A DNA stretch of 64,000 bases from Marinobacter sp. 1-4A. GTDB taxonomy: Bacteria; Pseudomonadota; Gammaproteobacteria; Pseudomonadales; Oleiphilaceae. Below, piece by piece: positions 16,903 to 25,438 of this stretch (position 1 is its first letter; every line of letters begins with the position of its first letter). The position numbers were made by a program, and so were the translations under genes. The DNA lies in the NCBI RefSeq assembly GCF_016597725.1, contig NZ_VCGY01000002.1, positions 558,001-622,000 of the forward strand, read 5' to 3'. The notes beneath the pieces are model-generated. The model made no database searches, had not been told where the DNA came from, and was given only the letters and a program-made list of their open reading frames with translations.

Positions 16903-17604
16903 ATGGTTAGCTCCATTTTCACAGCCTCGGAAAAGCTGGCAGAGCGAAGGGGGGTAGGTGTGTTAGACCTGCACTATGAACGGTGGTTAGCACTGTTCCC
17001 TGAAGCCCCAAAAGACCTAGCGGCGAACGCTTATAAACGTTTACGCGCACACTACGCGGAACCCCACCGTGCCTACCATAATTTTCAGCATATTGACGCG
17101 TGCCTCCGCCACTTGGATAGCATCAGGGATCAACTGACAAATTTTCACGCTATCGAGATGGCCATCTGGTATCACGACGTCATCTACGACACCCACAAAA
17201 ACGATAATGAAGCACAAAGCGCGAACTATGCCTTTGAGACACTCGCAAAACTGAATATCTCTGAAGAGAATCGCAACCTTGTCCATAAACTGATCATGGC
17301 AACTAAGCACCCCAGCATTCCTGACTCTTTGGAAGAGCGCTACCTCCTCGACATAGACCTTTCCATTTTAGGCACATCATCTGAAATTTTTGATGTGTAT
17401 GAAAAGCAAATTCGAGAAGAATATCAGTGGGTACCGGAGATAATTTATAAAGAGGGGCGGTCAAAGGTACTGCAGGCTTTTCTCGATCAGCCTGCAATTT
17501 ACCACACCGAAATTTTCTTTCGCGAGCGAGAGACACTAGCTCGGCGAAACCTTGAGCGAGTAATTGCAGGGCTTGATGGCGGCAAATTCTGGCCCGGCGG
17601 ATAA
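16903..17604 (+). CDS. HD-domain metal-dependent phosphohydrolase-like protein
   Basis: 233 residues. Aromatic-rich HNFQH (59-63) and the metal-binding AIWYHDVIYD (87-96, HD at 91-92) mark the predicted metal-dependent HD-domain phosphohydrolase family, whose substrates are mostly unknown. It follows the lipoprotein gene by 30 bases on the same strand. Whether it belongs functionally to the effector module is unclear; it is cytosolic with no signal. Family members occur in many unrelated contexts. Confidence 0.75.
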   Translation: MVSSIFTASEKLAERRGVGVLDLHYERWLALFPEAPKDLAANAYKRLRAHYAEPHRAYHNFQHIDACLRHLDSIRDQLTNFHAIEMAIWYHDVIYDTHKNDNEAQSANYAFETLAKLNISEENRNLVHKLIMATKHPSIPDSLEERYLLDIDLSILGTSSEIFDVYEKQIREEYQWVPEIIYKEGRSKVLQAFLDQPAIYHTEIFFRERETLARRNLERVIAGLDGGKFWPGG

Positions 17605-17629
17605 CCGGCTCTCAGCTTTGCCCAATACC

Positions 17630-17971
17630 TCACTCCAACTCCATCATCGTACTGGCCATCATGCTAATAAATGACACCAGCAGCGTCACTTTGGCCAGGT
17701 ACAGCACAAAAGCAAAAGTAACGGGCCATACCAACCAACAAAGTGCCGTGATATAGATACTGAAATAACCGGCGATTTTCAGCCCAGTGGCCGTAAAGCA
17801 CAGCATCTTCATCTGGGTCTTGCGACGATTAACGAAGACGAAATACTGACCGCAAAGCGGATCATGCTTTAACTGATTTCGAACTAGAGCACTGAGGCCC
17901 CGGAATGACTTGCGCATATCGGTGGGCTCGTTGCACAGCCAGATCCGCGCCTGGCTATCGAGCCCGATCAT
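17630..17971 (-). pseudogene. tnpB: IS66 TnpB remnant fused to a foreign membrane-protein tail
   Basis: The first 68 or so residues match IS66-family TnpB (RIWLCNEPTDMRKSFRGL, then FVFVNRRKTQMKMLCF). From about position 17775 downward the reading frame instead encodes a hydrophobic tail (segments WLVWPVTFAFVLYLAKVTLLVSF, in two TM-like blocks) unlike TnpB. The frame is open by chance or because the break fused two genes. The ATG overlaps the stop of the tnpA remnant, as in intact IS66 elements. The tail could be the end of a lost integral membrane (possibly immunity) gene. Confidence 0.75.
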
Positions 17972-18343
17972 CCGTTCTGGCTCAGCCGCAACTCCACACC
18001 GTTGCCCAGGCTCAGCACAATGTTCCAGCCTGGGCCGGAGGATGGAGAGTTGCCCATCAACGACGAGAGATCGAGAAAACCGGCTTCACCGGAACCTGAT
18101 GACTCATCCGTCGACGGGTCAGAAAGGCGTTTGCGCCAGTTACAGAAACTGGCGTAACCGATATTTCCCTGTTTACAAAACTGTGGTGCTGACAGACCAC
18201 TGTCGCGCTACTGATCGACCAGAGCTTGCCACTGTTCTGGTGTGCGGTGCTTTCTCATGGGAGTAACCTCGTGTTGAAAAATGTGAGGTTACTGTAGGGC
18301 GAATTTCAGCGAGGTGGCAGGACGTCTTGGAATGAACGCTTAC
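17775..18343 (-). mobile_element. Truncated IS66-family insertion sequence
   Basis: The remnant has one recognisable terminus at about 18343, where the minus strand begins GTAAGCGTTCATTCC, matching the GTAAGCG ends of IS66 elements. It then holds a tnpA with an internal stop and a tnpB cut off after about 68 codons. The transposase gene tnpC and the other terminus are missing. It cannot move by itself. Confidence 0.75.
17968..18258 (-). pseudogene. tnpA: IS66 TnpA remnant with in-frame stop
   Basis: Read on the minus strand from ATG at 18258, the product starts MRKHRTPEQWQALVDQ, then hits TAG at codon 17, and continues in frame as RDSGLSAPQFCKQGNIGYAS up to a TGA that overlaps the tnpB start. 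The sequence is typical of IS66 accessory protein TnpA. The stop makes it a pseudogene unless read through. Confidence 0.8.
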
Positions 18344-18572
18344 TTCGCGGGCTCAGACGGGCCGAAGTCCCTCGCATGAATGCAAAGACAGGTCGCACCC
18401 ATGCCAAGCGGATGCGACACCAGCCCAGTGGTGTGACGTCAGTTGAGGGTGTTCAACCAATCATCAAGATGTGAAGAGCACAAGAGGACCTGAACTAGTT
18501 CATCTGAACAGCTGTTCGAGCTGCTCTTTGCTGACCTTCCTTCTTAACTCTACCCGTCCACCGTGCTGTAGG
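18344..18572. other. Gene-free stretch between IS66 end and rhs immunity genes
   Basis: About 230 bases with no convincing gene. On the minus strand a 24-codon open stretch (roughly 18505-18578) reads HGGRVELRRKVSKEQLEQLF before a stop; it may be the tail of a lost gene, but I cannot assign it. No terminator was found after the 18573 gene. Confidence 0.4.
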
Positions 18573-18953
18573 TTATGAGGGCTTATCTAGCAGCGAAAGA
18601 AAATGGTCAATTTGCTCTCTTGAAAGATAGTCACCCCCAGACTCATAGGCGATTAACACACCGGCGTTTTGAGGCGCCTTCTGAAGCAGTTCACGGCCAT
18701 AAAATTGAGCCACATCCCACTCCTTAAAAGTCACACTCGCTGGATTCTCGGAAGCGGTCACACATAGCTCCCCGTCCTTTGGAGATTTGGTCAGAGCAAA
18801 CTCAAACCCTTCCCCCTGAGCGCTCATATCTATACCCACGACGTAGAGCTGGCTGGATAATAAAGCGGGAAGCGCTAGGGCCATATTTCCCTTACTGCGA
18901 GCTTCTGTAAAAGTTTCTTTCAAATTATATGGAAAATTCAAAACCACCCCCAA
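18573..18953 (-). CDS. Hypothetical protein after rhs immunity candidate
   Basis: 126 residues, no signal peptide or TM segment. The C-terminal half (FKEWDVAQFYGRELLQKAP, LSREQIDHFLSLL) has a faint resemblance to SseB-type domains, which I cannot confirm. It starts three bases after the stop of the immunity candidate at 18957, so the two are almost certainly co-transcribed with rhs. It could be a second immunity gene or one left from an earlier toxin tip. Confidence 0.65.
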   Translation of the reverse strand: MGVVLNFPYNLKETFTEARSKGNMALALPALLSSQLYVVGIDMSAQGEGFEFALTKSPKDGELCVTASENPASVTFKEWDVAQFYGRELLQKAPQNAGVLIAYESGGDYLSREQIDHFLSLLDKPS

Positions 18954-18956
18954 AAA

Positions 18957-19424
18957 TCAAGAGCAAATCAATGAAGCTAATTTAGGTTCATTATGAAGCC
19001 TGCAGTATTCACACAACATCTTTACATAATATTTCCACTTTTCATAGAAAGAACATCTCTTTGAATTTTCGAAGAAATTCTTAAACGCAGAAAACAGCCG
19101 ATCTTCGTCAGATCGAAAAGAAATATAATCATGAATAAGGCCTCGCCCACGCAACGAGATAAAGGAAAAAACATTCTCCATAACACACTCAAAATCAGAT
19201 TCACTCGAGGGATCAGAACTCTTCATAAAGATCTCAAAAGCATCCTTAAACTCTATCAACCTATGTTCACTTTGCTTTATATAGTTTACGACCCAGCCAC
19301 TCATGTGAACATAAAACGAGTGCTCACCTGTTTCTGGATTTCTCAAAAAATAGCCGTCTTCACCCTTAAAAAACTTTGATGCGTCATTATTACGCAATGC
19401 TACTTCGAATAGGTTGTCATTCAT
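18957..19424 (-). CDS. Candidate immunity protein for Rhs toxin
   Basis: 155 residues, rich in Phe, Tyr, Lys and Glu, soluble, with no recognised family. Its ATG overlaps the rhs stop by four bases (ATGA), the tight coupling expected of toxin and immunity. The DNA is visibly more AT-rich than the Rhs core upstream, as is the toxin-encoding end of rhs. Immunity is inferred from position. Confidence 0.75.
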   Translation of the reverse strand: MNDNLFEVALRNNDASKFFKGEDGYFLRNPETGEHSFYVHMSGWVVNYIKQSEHRLIEFKDAFEIFMKSSDPSSESDFECVMENVFSFISLRGRGLIHDYISFRSDEDRLFSAFKNFFENSKRCSFYEKWKYYVKMLCEYCRLHNEPKLASLICS

Positions 19425-22400
19425 TGAAGTCGCTCCACATTGTCTCCCAGCAAGTTGGAAATATCATCAACATTACTATTGTGCTTTATTTTATCCCCGC
19501 CTATTAATGATGCTTCAGCTGTCCCATTCTTCGTATAACCGCCCGGCACCCACTCACCTTCGTATGCACCCGGCTCATTTCCAGTTGGCATTTCGTAACT
19601 GAATCTTGAATCTTTGGGAGGAAGCGTCACATAGACAATGCGCTCGTTAGACAAATCAGCGTTCTCGCCGAGGTTTAGTTCATCCCTAAGAACACGCCAA
19701 TCTTTTCCAGATTCCTTATATTTCTTAATCACCTCATCCATTTCCGAGCGAAGGCCAACAAATTTTCCCTTAGCCTGAAATGCTTGGCGATCTGGCCTAG
19801 GGCTAGCAATCCATCCTTCCACAACAATAAAAGCTCCACCTTCCTTTTCAAACTTCTCTAGATGAGCATCCACATAGTCTTGCGGAAGGTAGTCAGTAAC
19901 GTCCTCAGGACGATTACCTTTTTCAAGGTTAATGATGCGGTCATACTCACTTTGGCTCATGGGAACATGGTCAGGCACTTTGGCGTTCGCTGTATTATTT
20001 GGAACGCTTGCTGCCCCATCAGGAACCACATCTTTAGGCTTACCACTAGCCCGCCATTCCTCGAATGACCCCTCGCCTCCATTCGCCAACCAAGTCCGAT
20101 ATTCCATGTCCTCCTGCGGTGAGGCCGTTTGCCACGTAGAACCATCAATCCCGCTGGCATTCCAAATTCGTTCATCACCATGTTTACTGTATACAGTGCC
20201 ATCCGGAGCGTTGATATGTTCCAGCCCCCCGCCCAGTTCCGGACTATAAAGCATCCCGGTCACAAACGTTGCCGCCGTTCCCAGAGCTGGCAGAGCTCTG
20301 GAAAGTAACGACCGCTCGGCGGCATACACTGCATCATTCGCCGCCGCACCGGTTATCACACGGGGAACGATTGATGTTGGTGGTGTCGGAACCGGAGCGG
20401 GCGCTCGGGCCAACGCAGCAGCACCTGCCAGTTCAATGTTCTGGAAGGCCGGCCCATCATCGCCGACAGGCCCTTCTTCGCCTTTCATCGCATCTTCCGG
20501 AGTTACGCCGGAAGTCTCACAACTACTCAGACCCAGCGGGTCGATATAATCTAAAGGGTTCCGAGTATAACGGTATGTATTGAGGCCGCCCTGCACTCCC
20601 AACGGATCCGGCGTCAGATACCGTCCAGTAGCCGGGTCATAATCCCGAAACCGATTCTGAACGATCCCCGTCAGTTCGTCCTCAAACTGCCCCGGCAATC
20701 TGAGTGGCTGGTGAATCCCGTGATTGAGTGTGTCGGCCTGGCAGTTGCCCCAGGCATCCGAGTTGCCCTCCCAGACCTTTTGCCCCTCCTGATCCCACAA
20801 CCGAACAGGCATCATTCGATGATCCAGTTCGTAGTAGTAGGGTTGATCGTCGATCAGCGTGATTAAGGGCTCATCGGTTTGCGGGTCTCTCAGGTACCAC
20901 TGCCAGTGGCCTTCGGGGTTCTGCTCCCCCAATAGGACGTCGTTGTGCCACAGGTAGGTGGTGGTGCCTGCTTCCGTTTTGCGCCAGGCTCTTCTGCCCA
21001 GGGCGTCGTAGCCGTAGGTGATGTGCAATTCGGGGCGTTTGAATTCGATGAGCTGGCCTTCGGCGTCGAAGGTGCGGTGTTCGGTGGTGTGGCCAGTGAT
21101 GCGGATTTCCGCGCCGAGTGCATCATAGGTACGTTTATTGTCGCCACTTCTGATCAGGCGATCCTGTTCAATCTGGCCGCCTTCCGGGAGTCGGTTGCCG
21201 CCCAGGTCGTAGAGGTAGGTTGTGTCGTTTTCCTGGATCAGCTGGCCCTGGCTGTCCCGCTGGTAGTGGGTGTCGCCGGTCAGGCTGTCCTGGGTGGCTT
21301 CCAGGCGGTTTTCGGCGTCCCAGCGGTAGCGTCTTGTGGCACTTTGCTGGCCTTGCCATTTGCGTTTGATCAGGCAGCCGTAGCGGTCGTGCAGCTGGCT
21401 TTGGGTATTGCTGCCCGCTGTGCGGGTGGTTTCCCGGTTCTGGCTGTCGAAAGTGCGTTCGATCAGGGTGTCGCCATTCACGCTCAGGGTATGCCAACGG
21501 CCTTGTGGGTCGTAGTGGTAATGGGCGGTGGTGCCGTCGGGCAGGTGGATCGTTTCTATCCGGCCACCGGGGCCGTAGCCGTAGGTGGTGCGGTGGCGGT
21601 CCTGATGGTGTTCGGTGATCTGGCCGACGGTGTTATAGGCCCAGTGCAGTTTGCGGTCGGCGCAACTGGCGTGGGTGCGGCGGCCAAAGGCGTCGTAACG
21701 GTAGTGGCGGGTGACGGCTTTGCGGTCTTTGCCTTGGCTGGTTTGGGTCAGTACCCGGCCAGCTGGGTCTCGCTCTGTGCGTTGTGCCCAGAAGCCGGGG
21801 TGTTCACGGTGGGTGATGTGCCCGGCGGTGTTGTACTGAAACCGTATATCGCGGCCGTCGGGGGCGGCGCAACGGTCGATGTGGCCTTGGGCGTTCCAGC
21901 CCAGCTGCCACTGCTGGCCATCGGCTCGGGTGATGGCAGTCAGGCGTTCGCTGAGATCGTACTGGTACTTAACCTTGTGACCATCGGGTCGGCGATAAGC
22001 CAATGGGCGCATCAAAGGGCCGTATTCGTAGCCGTGCTGGTCACCTTGGGCCGTGGTGTAGTCGGTCAGGCGGCCAGCCTTGTCATAGTGGTACTGGCGG
22101 CTGCGTTTTTGTTCCGGTGCTTGTTCGGGGTATTGGTGCACCGCCAGTAGGCGCTGGCCTTGATAGTCGTATTGGGTTACCAAGCCCTGTTCCAGCTTGC
22201 CAGCCACGCGGCCATCCGGGTGGAAGGCAAAGCGCTGAAGCTGGCCGTTGCGATTGCTCGCCAGAAGGTGGCCTGTGTCGGCACAGCCCAACTCGGTGGT
22301 TTCTCCGGTGGTGCTGGTGGCCTGTAATGGCCAACCGTCAGCATCGTACTGGTAGTGCCATTGGCTGCCATCTGGGCGGTCTTCGCTGAGCAGGCGACCG

Positions 22401-23935
22401 GCCAGATCAACGCGGCGCCTGTGGGTGCGGCCATCCGGGTGCGTTTCAGTGGTGCAGAAGCCCAGTTCGTTGTAGTGCCACCGGTGGCTGCGGCCGTCGG
22501 GCTCGATGGTTTCAGCTTTGCGGCCGTGACGATCGTAACGGTGTTGGGTTTGCGCACCATCGGGCCGGGTTTCCTGCACCAAGCGCCCTAGGCCATCGTA
22601 GGCCCATTGCCAGAGTGCGCCATCAGGGTCTTGCCGGGCGAGGATGCGGCCGTTGTCGTCGTAATGAAATACCTGAACGTTGCCGTGGGCATCGCGTACC
22701 TGTGTTAGGTAGCGCTCGGGCTGGTAGTCGAACTGGAAGTCGTGGTGGCCCTGCTCACCCCGGCTGCGGAGGCAACGCGCACGCTCACCGTGGCCTTGCC
22801 ATTCGAAGTGGAAGGTGTACCCGGTGGGTAATTCGCGGTGGGTGAGCAAGTGCCCCTGATACTGGTACTGTTCGGTGCCATGATCGCTTTCGGCGCGCAG
22901 CAGGTTGCCCTGATCATCGTAGCTGTAAAGCGCCAAGAGGCGACGCTGCTCACCGTTTTCCAAGTGTATGGCGTGTACCCGCTCCGGGTGATGCTTGTTG
23001 TAGCTGAACACCACGGCGGCATGGCCATTCAGCCGCAGATGAGAAAGCCTGAATTCAGCGTCATAGTGGAAACGCCACTGTTGGCCTGTCAGGTTTTGCA
23101 CACTCACAGGCAACCAGGTTTTGTTGTCTTGTGTGGCCAATATCCAGGCCATCCCGTTGGCTTCGGTCAACACTATTTGGTTGTCTTGGCGCCGCTCCAC
23201 CCTCAGGCCGGTATGAACCTGCCAAGTTATCTCACCCGGTGCGAGTGCTTTAAGGCGCAGGGATCGGCTGTCTTTATCGAGTATCCAGAGGTGGTCGCCA
23301 TCAAAATGTATCTGCCGTAAGCACGTAATGGCCCAGCCTGCTCCGAAGCCCAACTGTCTCTCGCAGTATCCTGAGCGGTAGCGGCGCGTCCACGTAAGGG
23401 GCATGGGGCCTTCTATAACGAAGTCCTCAATATCGAGGATTTCTTCACCCGTTACAGGCGCTACCGGATCACCTTGGCACTGCATGTCAGCGGTGTTGGC
23501 TCCGGGGTCGTCGGTATCGGCTTGCTTTGCTTTCGAGCTGCCTGTAGGGGCAGATGATGCGGCACTTGCTGGGGCGTTGCCCGTACGGGCAGTGCTGCTG
23601 CCTCCCCCACCACCGCCACTGCCTTCACTTGGCGGCAGGCTGTGCAAAGGCACTTTGTAGATAGCCAGCTGCCGCTCTCGAAGCATCTGAGCAACATGCC
23701 GGAATAGCAGGTCGCTATTACTCGCTACGTGGAGTGAAACACCATGGCTTTGGAGCACACTCAGCCATTGGGTGCTTTCATTGGCGAACCCGGGGCTAAA
23801 GCGGTTGCGCAGCCACTGGCTCCAGTCTTCGTTGCCCTCAGCGTTCTCTGGACCTTGAGGGCCATCGTAAGTGTCTGGCCGCACAACAATATACTTGTAG
23901 CCATCTGCGCCGTTAAATTCGATATGACTGGCCAT
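19421..23935 (-). CDS. Rhs repeat protein with unrecognised C-terminal toxin, T6SS-linked
   Basis: 1504 residues. Residues 1-90 form a non-PAAR N-terminal domain, followed by a Gly/Ser/Ala linker (about 104-140). A DUF6531-like entry (GDPVAPVTGEEILDIEDF) and a long series of YD repeats make the shell up to about 1100. The core ends with the conserved DPLGVQGGLNTYRY and NPLDYIDPLGL (residues about 1109-1136), where Rhs proteins cut themselves. The remaining 368 residues are variable: a linker, then a probable toxin from about 1340 (YLPQDYVDAHLEKF to the end). I cannot assign an activity. There is no PAAR domain and no Eag chaperone gene adjacent. Confidence 0.9.
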   Translation of the reverse strand: MASHIEFNGADGYKYIVVRPDTYDGPQGPENAEGNEDWSQWLRNRFSPGFANESTQWLSVLQSHGVSLHVASNSDLLFRHVAQMLRERQLAIYKVPLHSLPPSEGSGGGGGGSSTARTGNAPASAASSAPTGSSKAKQADTDDPGANTADMQCQGDPVAPVTGEEILDIEDFVIEGPMPLTWTRRYRSGYCERQLGFGAGWAITCLRQIHFDGDHLWILDKDSRSLRLKALAPGEITWQVHTGLRVERRQDNQIVLTEANGMAWILATQDNKTWLPVSVQNLTGQQWRFHYDAEFRLSHLRLNGHAAVVFSYNKHHPERVHAIHLENGEQRRLLALYSYDDQGNLLRAESDHGTEQYQYQGHLLTHRELPTGYTFHFEWQGHGERARCLRSRGEQGHHDFQFDYQPERYLTQVRDAHGNVQVFHYDDNGRILARQDPDGALWQWAYDGLGRLVQETRPDGAQTQHRYDRHGRKAETIEPDGRSHRWHYNELGFCTTETHPDGRTHRRRVDLAGRLLSEDRPDGSQWHYQYDADGWPLQATSTTGETTELGCADTGHLLASNRNGQLQRFAFHPDGRVAGKLEQGLVTQYDYQGQRLLAVHQYPEQAPEQKRSRQYHYDKAGRLTDYTTAQGDQHGYEYGPLMRPLAYRRPDGHKVKYQYDLSERLTAITRADGQQWQLGWNAQGHIDRCAAPDGRDIRFQYNTAGHITHREHPGFWAQRTERDPAGRVLTQTSQGKDRKAVTRHYRYDAFGRRTHASCADRKLHWAYNTVGQITEHHQDRHRTTYGYGPGGRIETIHLPDGTTAHYHYDPQGRWHTLSVNGDTLIERTFDSQNRETTRTAGSNTQSQLHDRYGCLIKRKWQGQQSATRRYRWDAENRLEATQDSLTGDTHYQRDSQGQLIQENDTTYLYDLGGNRLPEGGQIEQDRLIRSGDNKRTYDALGAEIRITGHTTEHRTFDAEGQLIEFKRPELHITYGYDALGRRAWRKTEAGTTTYLWHNDVLLGEQNPEGHWQWYLRDPQTDEPLITLIDDQPYYYELDHRMMPVRLWDQEGQKVWEGNSDAWGNCQADTLNHGIHQPLRLPGQFEDELTGIVQNRFRDYDPATGRYLTPDPLGVQGGLNTYRYTRNPLDYIDPLGLSSCETSGVTPEDAMKGEEGPVGDDGPAFQNIELAGAAALARAPAPVPTPPTSIVPRVITGAAANDAVYAAERSLLSRALPALGTAATFVTGMLYSPELGGGLEHINAPDGTVYSKHGDERIWNASGIDGSTWQTASPQEDMEYRTWLANGGEGSFEEWRASGKPKDVVPDGAASVPNNTANAKVPDHVPMSQSEYDRIINLEKGNRPEDVTDYLPQDYVDAHLEKFEKEGGAFIVVEGWIASPRPDRQAFQAKGKFVGLRSEMDEVIKKYKESGKDWRVLRDELNLGENADLSNERIVYVTLPPKDSRFSYEMPTGNEPGAYEGEWVPGGYTKNGTAEASLIGGDKIKHNSNVDDISNLLGDNVERLQ

Positions 23936-24007
23936 ACTTGTGCAATCCTTGCTTAATGCGTCCGGTGTAACATCTGGCCAGCTTGGCCTTTCCGGTGTTG
24001 GTATTCA

Positions 24008-24448
24008 TCACCGGCACACTAAATGTCCGAAGTTCTCTTTATGAGAAACGGGCAACGTGCAAAACACACTCTGCTCCCCCGCCGCCGTCCGGCGGATGTA
24101 TTCCACCTCAAAAGTAAAGGCACTGTGCTCTCGGCTAAACTCGATCACCGAGAAATCCGTGTAAGCGGTCTCTCTAAAGTCGAGTGTGGCATCATCCTGA
24201 AGCGTGATGTCGCACACATCCAGCCGCTCTAGCTCACGCCAGCCTTGGTCGGGGTGAATCGCCTCAAACCTCAAACACGGGTAATCGCTCTCGGTGCTAA
24301 AACGGGCGTAGCGCCATAGGGTGTCTTGGTGTCGAACGACCCCCACTTCCATCACTCTGGCGTCAACCACCGGAGAAGCGACGCTTCCTGCCTCCGCTGG
24401 CACAGGTAACATCAGTAAAACCGGCAACCATCTCCAATAAAAACTCAT
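24008..24448 (-). CDS. Exported hypothetical protein between vgrG helpers and rhs
   Basis: 146 residues from the ATG at 24448, where a signal peptide begins (MSFYWRWLPVLLMLPVPAEA, cleaved near AEA-GS). A longer frame exists upstream but would bury the signal. The mature protein is mostly polar with four cysteines (YPCLRF, DVCDI, VFCTL, VCR) that could form two disulfides in the periplasm. No family recognised. It lies 72 bases before rhs in the same orientation; a periplasmic role, such as immunity, is possible. Confidence 0.65.
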   Translation of the reverse strand: MSFYWRWLPVLLMLPVPAEAGSVASPVVDARVMEVGVVRHQDTLWRYARFSTESDYPCLRFEAIHPDQGWRELERLDVCDITLQDDATLDFRETAYTDFSVIEFSREHSAFTFEVEYIRRTAAGEQSVFCTLPVSHKENFGHLVCR

Positions 24449-24589
24449 TCTCACGGCTTGTCTCCGTTTTGCCCGGTGCGCAAACTCCATAAGCCTCACG
24501 CCAAGTACCGAACGCGCCTCTGGAACCGGTCGGCTGGTACGTTTGTCCACAGTGACCTATCACTTATGATCCGCTGGACAACCCCGACA

Positions 24590-25438
24590 TCAACTGGAAA
24601 TTCGTGCACTCTCCGTTCTGTATTGTTCAAGGCTTTTGATGACTGGCCGAGGCGCCAAACCGGCCATACTCTTTTCACTACAACTAACTGCAATCACTCC
24701 CGCCAAAGGGCTAACCGCATCCAACAACAGGAGTGCGCCCGGTTGTTGCCAATCGCCTACTCTGTAGCCATCCAACAGCCAATAAAGCCCCCAAAGAGCG
24801 CCTAAAACACCGGGAGCATCCAACACCAGCTCAGGAAACTCCCAACGCAAAGCGGGTCGATTCCAACGTGAAAGGCTGGCCAAAAAAGGCATGATCCGCT
24901 CAAAGCCACATTCCTGCGGAGTGCCCGGGCATACCAGCACTTCTATTTCCGGCACAGCCGCCTGCGCATTAGTCAGCAGAGTCGCCAAATCGTTAGTGCC
25001 CTCCAGCCTTCCATCCAGAGCACTAAAGTGCACGCTAGGACCAGACCCCGGGCTCAAAACCATTGCGAGAACCTGAAGCTCTGGCTCGAGGTCCGCGGCC
25101 AGTATCTGCGCAGCAACCCCGGCACGATCCACAGCCCGAATAGCTAAAGCCAACCCGGCCCGCCCAAAACCAATCTCCACAGGCTGGTCAGTAAATGCCG
25201 CCAGCCACTGCTCTCTACGTTGATGCTCTGCAGCTGGAAGTATTAACCATCCCGGGCAATTTGGATCTAAATACGGGCGCAGCCGCTCTGGCGTTAACAG
25301 CCCGCCGTTTGCCTCCCGCGACTCAGAATCATCTGCGGGAACAAACCCGCTCCGAAACCAGTCATCCAGACCTCGGCCAGCAATCTCTCCAATTAGGGCA
25401 CTGACCTGCCAGCCTCCGGTGCGTTCGCTTGCAGCCAT
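24590..25438 (-). CDS. Thiolase-fold-like T6SS-associated protein, function unknown
   Basis: 282 residues from the ATG at 25438, which overlaps the previous stop by one base. The pattern GRAGLALAIRAVDRAGV, then a GALWGLYWLLDGYRVGD block near the C-terminus, recalls the beta-ketoacyl synthase/thiolase fold, but the catalytic Cys-His-His set is not evident. Similar degenerate thiolase-like genes are, from memory, found near vgrG in other T6SS loci such as P. aeruginosa vgrG1b. A cargo-loading or structural role is only an inference. Confidence 0.6.
   Translation of the reverse strand: MAASERTGGWQVSALIGEIAGRGLDDWFRSGFVPADDSESREANGGLLTPERLRPYLDPNCPGWLILPAAEHQRREQWLAAFTDQPVEIGFGRAGLALAIRAVDRAGVAAQILAADLEPELQVLAMVLSPGSGPSVHFSALDGRLEGTNDLATLLTNAQAAVPEIEVLVCPGTPQECGFERIMPFLASLSRWNRPALRWEFPELVLDAPGVLGALWGLYWLLDGYRVGDWQQPGALLLLDAVSPLAGVIAVSCSEKSMAGLAPRPVIKSLEQYRTESARISS

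Noticed and set aside
19421..19915. Assignment of the Rhs tip to a TNT or ADP-ribosyltransferase toxin
   Set aside because: A loose resemblance in glycine spacing was noticed, but the catalytic residues of those families could not be located.
20945..22150. A 401-codon open frame on the plus strand inside rhs
   Set aside because: It is antisense to the Rhs core; its composition (Val/Ala/Gly rich) is the shadow of repeat codons in a GC-rich gene, and no family or ribosome site supports it.
22838..23320. A 160-codon plus-strand frame opposite the Rhs shell
   Set aside because: Shadow of the Rhs coding frame, with no ribosome site or known family.
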